64,000 nt of DNA from NCBI RefSeq assembly GCF_017876405.1, contig NZ_JAGINW010000001.1:11917203-11981202 (forward strand). Direction: 5' to 3'. Both the position numbers and the translations under genes were made by a program. This document shows, piece by piece, positions 51,442 through 59,921 of this stretch. This stretch comes from Kibdelosporangium banguiense. Lineage in GTDB: Bacteria > Actinomycetota > Actinomycetes > Mycobacteriales > Pseudonocardiaceae. Each line of letters starts with the position of its first letter. The stretch's first letter is position 1. The notes under the pieces were generated by a model, which was not told the origin of the DNA, made no database searches, and saw only the letters and a list, made by a program, of their open reading frames with translations.

Positions 51442-52055
51442 CCCCTCCCGCGACCGGCACCGATCTCTTGGTGCTCCACACTCTCCGCTGCATCGGTTTC
51501 GCCGGTCTCCCCCGGATCGCCGCCGCGGCGGGCCTGCGTGAGTCCGATGTGGAGTCCGAGCTGATCGACCTGGCGGTCGCCGGTCTTGTCACACACATGG
51601 CCGGTGAGTTCGGCGGGTGGGGAATGACGGATGCCGGCAAGGCCGCGGATGCCGAGCGGATCACCGCCGAGCTGGAGTCAGCCGGCGCCCGCTCCGCCAT
51701 AACAGCGGTGTTCGACAGCTTTCTTGTGCTCAACCCGGAACTGCTCGACCTCTGCGCCGCGTGGCAGCTACGATCCATCGACGGTGTCATGACCGCCAAC
51801 GACCACAACGATCCGTCCTATGACGCCCGCGTTCTCGATCGGTTCACTGAGTTCCACCAGCGCGCCGCTGTCGTCTGCGCCGAGTTGTCCGCCGCCTTGC
51901 CCCGGTTCGACCGGTATCGCGCCCGGCTCGCCGAAGCCCTCGCCCGCGCCACATCGGGAGATCGGGCGTACGTGACCGACAACACCGCGTCCTATCACTG
52001 CGTATGGGCCGAGCTTCACGAAGATCTCCTTGCCACACTGGGAATCCCCCGATGA
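51438..52055 (+). CDS. Winged-helix protein, partner of dikinase-like protein
   Basis: 205 aa, between TetR and the dikinase with 4-bp overlaps on both sides. The first ~75 residues look like a winged helix (LLVLHTLRCIGFAGLPRIAAAAGL, VESELIDLAVAGLVTH, GWGMTDAGKAA), without clear DNA-binding basic residues. The remaining helical part includes AWQLRSIDGVMTANDHNDPSYD and YHCVWAELHEDLL. No known family was recognised. The tight coupling suggests a protein partner or regulator of the dikinase. Confidence 0.7.
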   Translation: MTPPATGTDLLVLHTLRCIGFAGLPRIAAAAGLRESDVESELIDLAVAGLVTHMAGEFGGWGMTDAGKAADAERITAELESAGARSAITAVFDSFLVLNPELLDLCAAWQLRSIDGVMTANDHNDPSYDARVLDRFTEFHQRAAVVCAELSAALPRFDRYRARLAEALARATSGDRAYVTDNTASYHCVWAELHEDLLATLGIPR

Positions 52056-53551
52056 AATGGATTCGGCCGATCTCCGCCCTGCTGGAGGAGACCGCGGAGA
52101 TGGTGGGCAGCAAGGCACACGGCCTCGTGGTCCTGCACCGTCTCGGATTGCCCGTGCCCGCCGGGTTCGTTGTCACCACGGAGGCATGTCGCGCGTTCCT
52201 GCGTGATGGGCGCCTTCCTGGCGGACTCGACGACGAACTCGCGACAGCCATCGCCGACCTCGAAGCCGCCACCGGACGCCACTTCGGAGGAGCACAGGTG
52301 CCGCTGGCGGTGTCTGTCCGCTCCGGGGCCAGCGTGTCGATGCCCGGCATGATGAACACGATCCTCAACCTCGGCCTCACAAGCGAAGCCACAGCCGGGT
52401 TGGCGGCCGAGACGGGTGACGCGCGGTTCGCACTGGACTCGCGGCAGCGGTTCCTGTCCAGCTTCGCCTCCGCGATCACAAGTGATCGGCCGATTCCCGA
52501 CGACGCTGCCCAGCAGTTGGAGCTGGCGGTGGAGACCGTGTTCTCGTCGTGGGACACGCCGCGCGCACGAACCTACCGGGAACTGCATGACATTCCGCAC
52601 CACCTCGGCACAGCCGTGATCGTGCAGACGATGGTGTTCGGAAACCGCGACGACCGCAGCGGCACCGGCGTCGCGTTCAGCCGCGATCCCAACACCGGTG
52701 CGAACGTCCCGTTCGGTGAAGTCCTGTTTGGACATCAGGGTGAAGAGGTCGTCTCCGGCAGATCACTGACCCGGCCACTGCACGAACTCGCGGACCGGGA
52801 ACCGGCAGTATGGGCGGGCCTACTCGATGCGTTGAGCCGAACCGAGGGGCACTACCGCGACGCGTGCTATGTCGAGTTCACCTTCCAGGCAGGCGAATTG
52901 TGGATATTGCAGGTGCGGCCTGGCCGTTTCGTCGGCGGTGCCGCTGTCCGCGTGGCCACCGACCTCGCTGACGAGCGCGTGATCGGACGTCACGAAGCAC
53001 TGCTCAGGGTCTCACCGCAGCATCTCCGGCACGTCCGCACACACCGGATAGCGGAGAAGACCGACATCCTCGCCCGAGGGCTTGGCGCATGTCCCGGTGT
53101 CGCGGTCGGCAGGGTCGCGACCACGTCCGAAAAAGCCGTGCATATGGCCACGGACGGCCCGGTCATCCTGGTGCGTCCGGAGACCTCCCCGCACGACATG
53201 CGCGGTCTGGCCGCTGCGACAGGAATCGTCACCGCCCGCGGCGGCCCAGCCAGTCACGCCGCCGTTGTCGCACGAGCGATGGGAAAGCCTGCCGTCGTGG
53301 GGATCACCGGCCTCGCCATCGACGCCGCCTCGGTGAGCGCCGGTGGGCGCACCATCAGCGAAGGCACCCTTGTCACCATCGATGGGACCAGCGGTGAAGT
53401 CGTCCTCGGCACCCCTCGCATCGTCACGACCACAGCGGACGCCCACCTGCACCGGCTACTTGAGTGGGCCGACGACGTATCGGGAGACCACACCGAACGC
53501 GACGAAGCCGAACGCCTCAGCGCCGCCCATGCCGTGCTTCGTGATCAATAG
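52052..53551 (+). CDS. PPDK-like protein lacking the PEP/pyruvate-binding barrel
   Basis: 499 aa, against ~870-900 for pyruvate phosphate dikinase. ATP-grasp N-terminal part: VGSKAHGLVVLHRLGLPVPAGFVVTTEACR, VSVRSGASVSMPGMMNTILNLGL (PPDK glycine loop), FGNRDDRSGTGVAFSRDPNTG and LWILQVRPGR. A mobile phosphohistidine domain follows with His402 in TARGGPASHAAVVARAMGKP. Sequence ends ~80 residues later, so the TIM barrel that handles PEP and pyruvate is missing. It can probably autophosphorylate from ATP, but its phosphate acceptor must be another molecule. The two upstream genes overlap it by 4 bp. Confidence 0.88.
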   Translation: MKWIRPISALLEETAEMVGSKAHGLVVLHRLGLPVPAGFVVTTEACRAFLRDGRLPGGLDDELATAIADLEAATGRHFGGAQVPLAVSVRSGASVSMPGMMNTILNLGLTSEATAGLAAETGDARFALDSRQRFLSSFASAITSDRPIPDDAAQQLELAVETVFSSWDTPRARTYRELHDIPHHLGTAVIVQTMVFGNRDDRSGTGVAFSRDPNTGANVPFGEVLFGHQGEEVVSGRSLTRPLHELADREPAVWAGLLDALSRTEGHYRDACYVEFTFQAGELWILQVRPGRFVGGAAVRVATDLADERVIGRHEALLRVSPQHLRHVRTHRIAEKTDILARGLGACPGVAVGRVATTSEKAVHMATDGPVILVRPETSPHDMRGLAAATGIVTARGGPASHAAVVARAMGKPAVVGITGLAIDAASVSAGGRTISEGTLVTIDGTSGEVVLGTPRIVTTTADAHLHRLLEWADDVSGDHTERDEAERLSAAHAVLRDQ

Positions 53552-53554
53552 CGC

Positions 53555-54142
53555 TCACGGCAGGGCGCCGGGCCCGAACCCCGTCCAGCGCAGCTCAGCC
53601 GGAAGATGGCTCATGTCGTTGTACAGCAACATTGTCGGCGCCAGGCCGTCGCGATACTCGATCGCCGTCAGCGCCGTGTTGCCACAGTCCAGCCCCAGCC
53701 ACCGCACCGGTGGCGCGTCAAGGGCGTGCCGCACAAGCCAGGCCACCGGATAGGCATGGGTGATCAGGACTTCGTGGGTCTCGGTTTCGGCGGGCCGCGC
53801 GAACCTGTCGGTCAGTGAATCCGCGATGACCGCACCCTCAGCGGCTTGCGCCGCGTCGTACCCGTCGAAGAACCCCGCCCAGGCCGGAGGCATCTCATCC
53901 GGCACATACGGCACGTGGTCAAGCAGCTCAGCCGCCTCCCGCACGGCGACGCCCGGCAGGTACTCACCCACGATCTGGGCACACCGCACCGCCCGGGGCA
54001 GGGGCGAGTGCCACACGGCGTCGACCGGCAGACCTGCCAACCGCTCCCCCAGCAGTTCCGACTGACGCTGCCCGGCATCGGTCAACCGACCGAACGAATC
54101 CGCCGCACCGTGCCGCACCGCATACAAGTGTCGAGTCGCCAT
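53555..54142 (-). CDS. Histidine phosphatase (phosphoglycerate mutase-like) family protein
   Basis: 195 aa from ATG 54142. RHG catalytic motif LYAVRHGAAD with His11, WHSPLPRAVRCAQIV (Arg of the phosphate pocket), the acidic EAAELLDHVPYVPDE and second catalytic His in VLITHAYPVAWLVRHAL. It converges with the dikinase gene with a 3-bp gap. TATCCT 7 nt before the ATG implies a leaderless mRNA, and a double operator identical in layout to the TetR promoter covers -35 and -10. It may dephosphorylate a product of the dikinase module. Confidence 0.9.
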   Translation of the reverse strand: MATRHLYAVRHGAADSFGRLTDAGQRQSELLGERLAGLPVDAVWHSPLPRAVRCAQIVGEYLPGVAVREAAELLDHVPYVPDEMPPAWAGFFDGYDAAQAAEGAVIADSLTDRFARPAETETHEVLITHAYPVAWLVRHALDAPPVRWLGLDCGNTALTAIEYRDGLAPTMLLYNDMSHLPAELRWTGFGPGALP

Positions 54143-54149
54143 GGCGATC

Positions 54150-54183
54150 AGGATATTCACAACATCCAGATGTTCACAACATC
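54150..54183 (-). promoter_or_regulatory. Double TetR-type operator of the histidine phosphatase gene
   Basis: GATGTTCACAACATC (54169-54183, perfect 6-bp arms) and GATATTCACAACATC (54152-54166) lie 17 bp apart. On the minus strand the first covers the -35 (TTGTGA) and the second the -10 (TATCCT, 54155-54150). Both spacing and -10 match the TetR promoter at 50294-50327. Confidence 0.75.
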
Positions 54184-54231
54184 TAAATCCTTGGCCCAGG
54201 TCAGTCGGCAATGACCGACCTGGGCCCAAGA

Positions 54232-54645
54232 TCAGACAGAGACAGTCGCCTTCTTCGCCGACACGGCCCGGTCAAGCGAGAACGCGCCACCGTTGAACCC
54301 GACCGCCAGAGCAGCCACAGCCAGCACGAGCACGAGCTCATAACCGCCTTGCCCCAGCAGGCCGTTGTCCACGTGCACAAGGAAAAGCGCGCCCAGCATG
54401 TCCGCTGCGAGCAGGACGCCGGCCACAGGCAGGGCCAGCCCCACGACGAGCAGCACGCCGCCGCCGAGTTCCACGATCGCGGCGAACCAGGCCGAGAGGG
54501 TCGGCATGGGCACACCCATCTGACCGAAGGACTCCGCAGTGCCCGAGATTCCCCACTCGGAGAACTTCTGCCAGCCATGGGCGATGAACACGATGCCGAC
54601 GCCCAGCCGGGCCACCAGTAAGGCCAAATCCCGCAGTCGCTGCAC
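54232..54645 (-). CDS. DoxX-family membrane protein
   Basis: 137 aa from GTG 54645 with GAGGAG upstream. Four membrane helices. Family segment LARLGVGIVFIAHGWQKFSEWGISGTAESFGQMGVPMP followed by AAIVELGGGVLLVVGLALPVAGVLLAADMLGALF. DoxX proteins are redox- or quinone-associated membrane proteins; their direct role is unclear. A TGAAATTTCA palindrome stands upstream. Lies 86 bp after the sigma gene on the same strand, but its own promoter is likely. Confidence 0.9.
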   Translation of the reverse strand: MQRLRDLALLVARLGVGIVFIAHGWQKFSEWGISGTAESFGQMGVPMPTLSAWFAAIVELGGGVLLVVGLALPVAGVLLAADMLGALFLVHVDNGLLGQGGYELVLVLAVAALAVGFNGGAFSLDRAVSAKKATVSV

Positions 54646-54688
54646 GTAACACTCCTCACTCACGATGGTCACCGTCAGTGCAAGTGTA

Positions 54689-54698
54689 TGAAATTTCA
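54689..54698 (-). promoter_or_regulatory. Palindrome upstream of doxX-like gene
   Basis: TGAAATTTCA is a perfect 10-bp palindrome in an A+T-rich patch 44 bp before the DoxX start. TTGAAA at its edge could act as -35. A MarR/HxlR-type operator is possible. Confidence 0.35.
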
Positions 54699-54725
54699 AC
54701 AACTCTGCAACCTGGGCACTCCATC

Positions 54726-55337
54726 TCAGAGCAACAGGATCACCGCGATCATGCCCACCAGCAGGCACCCGAAAACAGTCCCCCACCAGGCACGACGTCC
54801 TTGCCAAGCCGGCCGCGTCCAATTGTTGAGGGCCGACCAGCGCAACCGCATCCGTTGGGTGGCGCGATGCAGCGTCACCCTGGACGCACCTGCGGTGATG
54901 CTGCGGTATTCGGCGATCTCGTCGTGTGACCAGCCCTCGACCCGCGCGAGATACGTCACAACTGCCTCGGCTTCCGGCAGACGGGCCAGATCTCCCAGCA
55001 CGGCCCGGAACTCCGCGGCCACGTCCGGACCGGCCGGCGCCGAAGCCGACGACCAGCGCCAACCCGCGCTCTCGGTCAGTTCGGTCGTCGGCACCGACCG
55101 GCGCCGGATCTCCCGCACCCGGTGGGTGATCACCGCGTACAGCCAGGGCACCGGTTCCTCGATCTCCGCCCATCGGGTCAGCGCTTTGAGGTACGCGTCC
55201 TGCACGATTCCTTCCGCGTCCGCCTCGGCGTCCGACAGGTTGTGCGACCTGATGGTGCGGCGGGCGTAGGCCACCAGGCGATCCACGTTGCGTTCGTAGG
55301 CCTCGTGGATCGCCTGCTCGTGCCAAGGCGCGGTCAT
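54726..55337 (-). CDS. ECF-type sigma factor with C-terminal transmembrane helix
   Basis: 203 aa. Sigma-2 region: HEAYERNVDRLVAYARRTI, DAEGIVQDAYLKALTRW; sigma-4: LPEAEAVVTYLARVEGWSHDEIAEYRSITAGASRVTLHRATQRMRLRW. After a short basic linker (NNWTRPAWQGRRAWWG) the protein ends in a membrane helix (TVFGCLLVGMIAVILLL). A sigma factor tethered to the membrane must be released or act locally. It overlaps a 34-codon membrane peptide gene upstream and follows an M48 protease gene, a set that would suit control by proteolysis. Confidence 0.85.
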   Translation of the reverse strand: MTAPWHEQAIHEAYERNVDRLVAYARRTIRSHNLSDAEADAEGIVQDAYLKALTRWAEIEEPVPWLYAVITHRVREIRRRSVPTTELTESAGWRWSSASAPAGPDVAAEFRAVLGDLARLPEAEAVVTYLARVEGWSHDEIAEYRSITAGASRVTLHRATQRMRLRWSALNNWTRPAWQGRRAWWGTVFGCLLVGMIAVILLL

Positions 55338-55438
55338 CGCCGCTTGCTTTCCGGCAGTTCACGGGTGACGCGCTGCTCGACCAGCCGGAGTACGGCCTGT
55401 GCCAGCATGATCGCGATGACTCCCAGTACGGTTTCCAT
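55334..55438 (-). CDS. 34-aa single-span membrane peptide coupled to the sigma gene
   Basis: ATG 55438 has an excellent GGGAGG ribosome site 5 nt upstream. The product (METVLGVIAIMLAQAVLRLV then a basic end RELPESKRR) is one hydrophobic helix with a charged tail. Its stop overlaps the sigma start (ATGA, 55334-55337) and it begins 28 bp after the M48 protease stop. It is too short for routine gene calling. It may bind the membrane helix of the sigma factor. Confidence 0.65.
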   Translation of the reverse strand: METVLGVIAIMLAQAVLRLVEQRVTRELPESKRR

Positions 55439-55465
55439 CTCGTCCTCCCTCGTCGTGGATACCAA

Positions 55466-57910
55466 CTAGGAGTGCGACGGCGCACTGTTTGTTACAAGGA
55501 CGATCCAAAGAATCACCAGCACCGCGATCGACAGTGCCAACGCCGTAAGTCCGAGGGTCGGCCGGACCCCCATCCTGCGGGCCTCGACGATCGCCCACAC
55601 CGCCATCCCGATGCCCAGCACGCCCGTGATCGAGGTGAACAGAGCGATCGCCCCGGCCACGCTCACCCGATCCGGCACCCCGAACAGGGAACGCCGCACC
55701 GACCGGGCGAATGCCTCGCCGACCCCGAACAGCACGGCGGAGATCATCAGCAACACGAGACCCGCCACGCCGTCTCTCACCATGAGACCAGCGCCCATAC
55801 ACGCGGCCAGTAGAGCGGTGACCTTGAACCCGTTGCCGCGTATCCGAAGCCAGCGCCCGCGCCACCGCAACACGCCAAGCACCAACAGGCCCACACCGAA
55901 CGCGGCGAACCCGGCGACGGGTTCCGGCCTGAAGGCATAGGTCAGGCCGACCACACCGGCCGCGATGATCACCAAGCCGGACAACGAGAAACCTAAGCCA
56001 CGCCAACGAGTCTGGTTGGGGCGCATCGCCGCGTCGATGACGAACCACAGCAGCCCGGTGATCGCACAGGCCAGCGCGGGCACTATGGCGCCAGGACTGG
56101 TTCCTGTGGCCGCCGCAGCGGCAAACGGCACCGCAGCGAGAATGAGCACCAGGCTGATGAGCCGTCTGGCGTACGACTCCGTCGCTGCGATCGTGGTGGA
56201 CAACTTGGCGGATTTCGGCGTCGCCAACGGCAGTCCCCGCCGTGGCGCCCTGTCCTGGACACCCTCCAGCGCTGCGGCGACGCCCGCCAAGATCCCATGT
56301 GGACTGCGAGGACCGAGCGTCAATGCCTCGGTGACACCGACTTCGCGCAGCACCAAGCGCGTACCGTCACGCAGTTCGATGTCCATCCGTAGCTTCCGTC
56401 CGGCGGCGACGCGGGCAGCAGCGAAGTCCTCATACCAAAGGCGCCACGCGTTTTCCGGCAGGACTCCGGATGCCTGGATCTGCTCGACGGTTTGAGCGAC
56501 AGTCGGATCGATGTAGGTGGTCGGCAACAACGCCAGTCCGTGCTCCAGCAATATCAGCACGAACGGCCTGCCGTTCACATCGACAGCGGTCATCGCGCCT
56601 AACAAAGCGAACGTTTGCTGCGGCGGAGCAATGAGCACGGTTGACGTCAGGGCTCCACGAGCCTCGCGCACGTCCCCGGCGACAGCCGCTTTGGCCAGTT
56701 GCAGCGAGTCGCCGTCCGCGGTCAATTCCAGCGCGGCAGCCAAGTGGGAAACAAGGGCGACCTGCGCCAGTCGCGGCCTTGGATCTGCCCGCAGGATTTC
56801 CTTTGCCAACTCGGGCGCCCGGCCGTTCTCCAGGAGGTCGAGCACACCTGCGGTGTCTCCCTTACCGCCGATCCGTTGCGCGGCACGGAAAAGGCGACCC
56901 GTCGTCTGCAGGTCGCGGTCTCGGCGTGTCTCCGCCAGATACTGCTTCACCGGTAGCCGGTCCCTGCCGGCCGCGGGGAACAAGAGTTCGTCGACAGCTT
57001 GGGTCAGGTCGGTCCAGCCCGCGAGTGCGACCGGATCGCCGACGCGGTCCTCGACGGCGCCGATCGCGGCGATCCGGTGTGCCATCGGCGGATGCGTGTC
57101 ACCAGGAACCTGTCTGGCCGACGGCACTGCCCGGATTTCGGCTCCTTCCGGTGACCGGTAGAACTCGCGGAAGCCTCCGCAGACATCGCCGGGCACAATC
57201 CGGTCCGGGGCGCCCAACTTCGTCAGGTAGTTCTCCCACACCGCACCGCATCGGGTGATCTCCAGGAGCGCACTCGCTGTCGTGGCGGCATCCGTGACGG
57301 TGACGGCGACACGGTCCGCCGCCATTTCCTGGTCCCGCAACACCTTCGACGCCACCCGCCAGTACAGGGCGAGATGCCCGCGCAGCACCGGCCGCAGCGG
57401 CGACGGACCCAACCCCGCAACAATGCGTGTCATCAGTTCGTAGCCCTGGTACACCGCTGAGGCGAACGGGACGTGCCCACTGCTGTGGTGTCCCATTTCG
57501 TGCGCGAGTACCGACCGCATCTGGTCGACATCCAGCACTGCCGGCAACGGCAAGCCGACATCGAGGTACCGCAGGGCCCCGATCCGGAACACCCAGGCGT
57601 TGGGTTCCGCGATCAGCCGTAACCGGTCAGGCGGCGGCGTTCCCGTCCGGGCCGCCACCTCCTTCACCAATGCCCAGAGCTGCGGATCCGAGACCTCCAC
57701 CGCCGTAGGGACGCGGCGCGCCCGCGACAGCGACAGGGTCGCGACAACGAGTACCACCAACACAGTCATGCCCGGCATGACCAGGACACGCGCCAGGTCC
57801 GGGGAGCCGGTCGTCAGAGACCACAGCGCCAGCACCACACTCGCGGCGGCGAGCAACACCGCGACAAGGGGAAACAACACCAGCAGAACCAGCGCGGCCA
57901 GTGCCCGCAT
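55466..57910 (-). CDS. M48-family membrane metalloprotease, large form
   Basis: 814 aa. Two N-terminal membrane helices, then the HtpX/Ste24 zinc motif SVLAHEMGHHSSGH, with the third ligand in LRDQEMAADRVAV. A central ~250-residue soluble region follows, with strands around NGRPFVLILLEHGLALLPTTYID. The last ~230 residues carry about seven further membrane helices, more than usual for M48. Likely a membrane quality-control or regulatory protease. Operon with the 34-aa peptide and sigma factor suggests regulated cleavage. Confidence 0.88.
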   Translation of the reverse strand: MRALAALVLLVLFPLVAVLLAAASVVLALWSLTTGSPDLARVLVMPGMTVLVVLVVATLSLSRARRVPTAVEVSDPQLWALVKEVAARTGTPPPDRLRLIAEPNAWVFRIGALRYLDVGLPLPAVLDVDQMRSVLAHEMGHHSSGHVPFASAVYQGYELMTRIVAGLGPSPLRPVLRGHLALYWRVASKVLRDQEMAADRVAVTVTDAATTASALLEITRCGAVWENYLTKLGAPDRIVPGDVCGGFREFYRSPEGAEIRAVPSARQVPGDTHPPMAHRIAAIGAVEDRVGDPVALAGWTDLTQAVDELLFPAAGRDRLPVKQYLAETRRDRDLQTTGRLFRAAQRIGGKGDTAGVLDLLENGRAPELAKEILRADPRPRLAQVALVSHLAAALELTADGDSLQLAKAAVAGDVREARGALTSTVLIAPPQQTFALLGAMTAVDVNGRPFVLILLEHGLALLPTTYIDPTVAQTVEQIQASGVLPENAWRLWYEDFAAARVAAGRKLRMDIELRDGTRLVLREVGVTEALTLGPRSPHGILAGVAAALEGVQDRAPRRGLPLATPKSAKLSTTIAATESYARRLISLVLILAAVPFAAAAATGTSPGAIVPALACAITGLLWFVIDAAMRPNQTRWRGLGFSLSGLVIIAAGVVGLTYAFRPEPVAGFAAFGVGLLVLGVLRWRGRWLRIRGNGFKVTALLAACMGAGLMVRDGVAGLVLLMISAVLFGVGEAFARSVRRSLFGVPDRVSVAGAIALFTSITGVLGIGMAVWAIVEARRMGVRPTLGLTALALSIAVLVILWIVLVTNSAPSHS

Positions 57911-57940
57911 GTGCCCTCCCTTGGCAGGGAACGCGCCAGG

Positions 57941-58705
57941 TCAACGTCCGATATCGGGGTCCCGGGCCTCGTTCTGCCACACGGTGATCTGGTTGATGAT
58001 CAGATAGATCAGCACGCCGGCGGCGCACGACAGCACTGTGCCCGCGACGCTGAGGCTCAGGTAGGTGCCGAGGTCGTCGATGTCCGGTTCCCGGTAGAAC
58101 CGCAAGACGAGGCCGATCACCGTGGCGCCCAGGTAGGCCGCCCACCAGATGCCGAGGATCGGTGCGGTCCTGGTCAGCCGCACCGGCGGGCTCGCCCGCC
58201 AGATGTCCGACATCATCCGGTACGGGAACCAGAAGTTGACAACCGGCAGCATCCAGCCGAAGACCACCCAGCCCTGGGTCAGACGCTGCGAGGCCGCACC
58301 ACCGAAGAACTTGGCATTGTTGTAGGCCCGCCACATCCACATGAGAAACGCTATGCCTGCCACCAGGTCCACGGTCACCAACGGCCAGTTCAACGCGGTG
58401 ACGAAGTCAGTCGACGCAACCAGTTCGGGCCAGCTGACCGTCCCCGCCAGATAACGCTCGTAACCGTCCACCACGCGCCAGGTGACAACCAGGTCGACAA
58501 CGTCGCCCACCATCGCCAGCGCGATCCCGACCATGGCGATCGTGGCCCTCGCCCGAACAGGCTGCCATGGCTCCGACCCGAAGAGGCTCGATCCGAGCTC
58601 GCGGTGCTCCGAAGACAACTTTGCCCACCCCCTGTTGAGAGCGGGAATTCTTCCGCTGTGCCCCCGGAGTGGCAACCCTGGGGACGCGGAATACTCCGTG
58701 TGCAC
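57941..58705 (-). CDS. DUF4328 membrane protein
   Basis: 254 aa if GTG 58705 is used; TTG 58618 with GGGGGTGG upstream is a credible later start, since the first ~29 residues look non-conserved. Six hydrophobic segments. DUF4328 pattern: FLMWMWRAYNNAKFFGGAASQRLTQGWVVFGWMLPVVNFWFPYRMMSDIWRAS. Lies 30 bp before the M48 protease gene and is probably co-transcribed with it. Function unknown. Confidence 0.8.
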   Translation of the reverse strand: MHTEYSASPGLPLRGHSGRIPALNRGWAKLSSEHRELGSSLFGSEPWQPVRARATIAMVGIALAMVGDVVDLVVTWRVVDGYERYLAGTVSWPELVASTDFVTALNWPLVTVDLVAGIAFLMWMWRAYNNAKFFGGAASQRLTQGWVVFGWMLPVVNFWFPYRMMSDIWRASPPVRLTRTAPILGIWWAAYLGATVIGLVLRFYREPDIDDLGTYLSLSVAGTVLSCAAGVLIYLIINQITVWQNEARDPDIGR

Positions 58706-58739
58706 GACAGATCAACGCGCGCATGGCACTCTCGTAACT

Positions 58740-59660
58740 GTGTCATCGGATGATTTGCCGGACTGGCTGCCGGGCTGGTGTTCCGGCCAGTTGGGGGACG
58801 AGCCGGTCGGTGTGCTGTTCGAGCGGCGGTCGATATCGGCGGTGTTCGGGTTGCGGCTGGCTGGTGGGCGGGATGTCGTGGTGAAGGCGCGGGAGGATGA
58901 CGGCCGGGCCGTGGCGTGTGTTGCCGCGCAGGTTCAGTTGGCGGAGCGGGGGTTTCCGTGTGCGCGGCCGATCACGCCTGTGGTTGTCGTTGGCGCGCTG
59001 GCCGTGCACGCTGAGGAGTCCCTGGCTGGTGGTGAAATGCTGCGCGGCGACTCGCCTGACATTGCTGTGCGCTACGCGCAGGTCTTCGCCCGGTTGATGG
59101 CCGAGCTGGTCGACGTGACTGTTGCGCCGCCGCTGCCGAATCCACGCTGGGCTCGTTGGGACCACACGGATTCCGGGCTGTGGCCGAAGCTCGATTTCCT
59201 GGATGAGCGGGACCAGAGTGCCGTGCCCGTCTACGTCATCGAGACGGCCGAGCGGGCCCGCAAACGGTTGCTGGCCGCCGAGCTGCCGTGCGTGCTGGGC
59301 CACGCCGACTTCGAAGCGCAGAATTTGCGTTGGCACAACGGAGAAGTGTGGGCGGTGCACGACTGGGACAGCCTGGCGTGGCAACCGGAGGCGGCGTTGG
59401 CGGGTGCGGCGTGCGGGATGTTCGCCAACTCCGCGCAGCCGACCCTGGCCCCGATCGAGAGCTCCGCCGCTTTCCTGGCGGCCTACCAGGATCTCCGGGG
59501 GCACCGGTTCACTGTGCAGGAGCAGGAAGTCGCGTGGGCGGCCAGCCTGTGGCCTGCGGTCCACAACTCCCGCTGGGAGGCCCTGCACGGCGATCGCCCG
59601 GTGGCCTGTGATGCTGTGCGCGCGCAGGCGGCCGAACGCCTCCGCCGGGCGAACGCGTAG
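58740..59660 (+). CDS. APH-family phosphotransferase
   Basis: 306 aa from GTG 58740. Aminoglycoside phosphotransferase/choline kinase fold: Lys in DVVVKAREDDGRA, Brenner motif LGHADFEAQNLRWHNGEVW (HxDxxxxN type) and metal-binding VHDWDSLAWQPEAALAG. Divergent from the DUF4328 gene. No leader or ribosome site is obvious. Codons are G+T-rich in the first half. Could phosphorylate a small hydroxylated compound; antibiotic resistance is one possibility only. Confidence 0.82.
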   Translation: MSSDDLPDWLPGWCSGQLGDEPVGVLFERRSISAVFGLRLAGGRDVVVKAREDDGRAVACVAAQVQLAERGFPCARPITPVVVVGALAVHAEESLAGGEMLRGDSPDIAVRYAQVFARLMAELVDVTVAPPLPNPRWARWDHTDSGLWPKLDFLDERDQSAVPVYVIETAERARKRLLAAELPCVLGHADFEAQNLRWHNGEVWAVHDWDSLAWQPEAALAGAACGMFANSAQPTLAPIESSAAFLAAYQDLRGHRFTVQEQEVAWAASLWPAVHNSRWEALHGDRPVACDAVRAQAAERLRRANA

Positions 59661-59921
59661 CCGCACACCGAGTTTCGAACTGCCAAGTGGTCTTCATCCG
59701 TTCGATACAAAGATCGGGCCGCGAAACCCGCATTCGTGCGGCATCATCGTCGCCCGCCGTCAATACCGGGATCAATCGAGTGAGCACCCGATAAACTCCC
59801 TGGTTCACCGAAGAATGTCGGTGTATACCTGAGGACAGGGAGGTCACCGGGATCGCCATACGGCGAATTTCCATTGCCCCCTGCGCGAAGCCTTTTGTGT
59901 CAAGGACGGCGAGGTGGGAAT

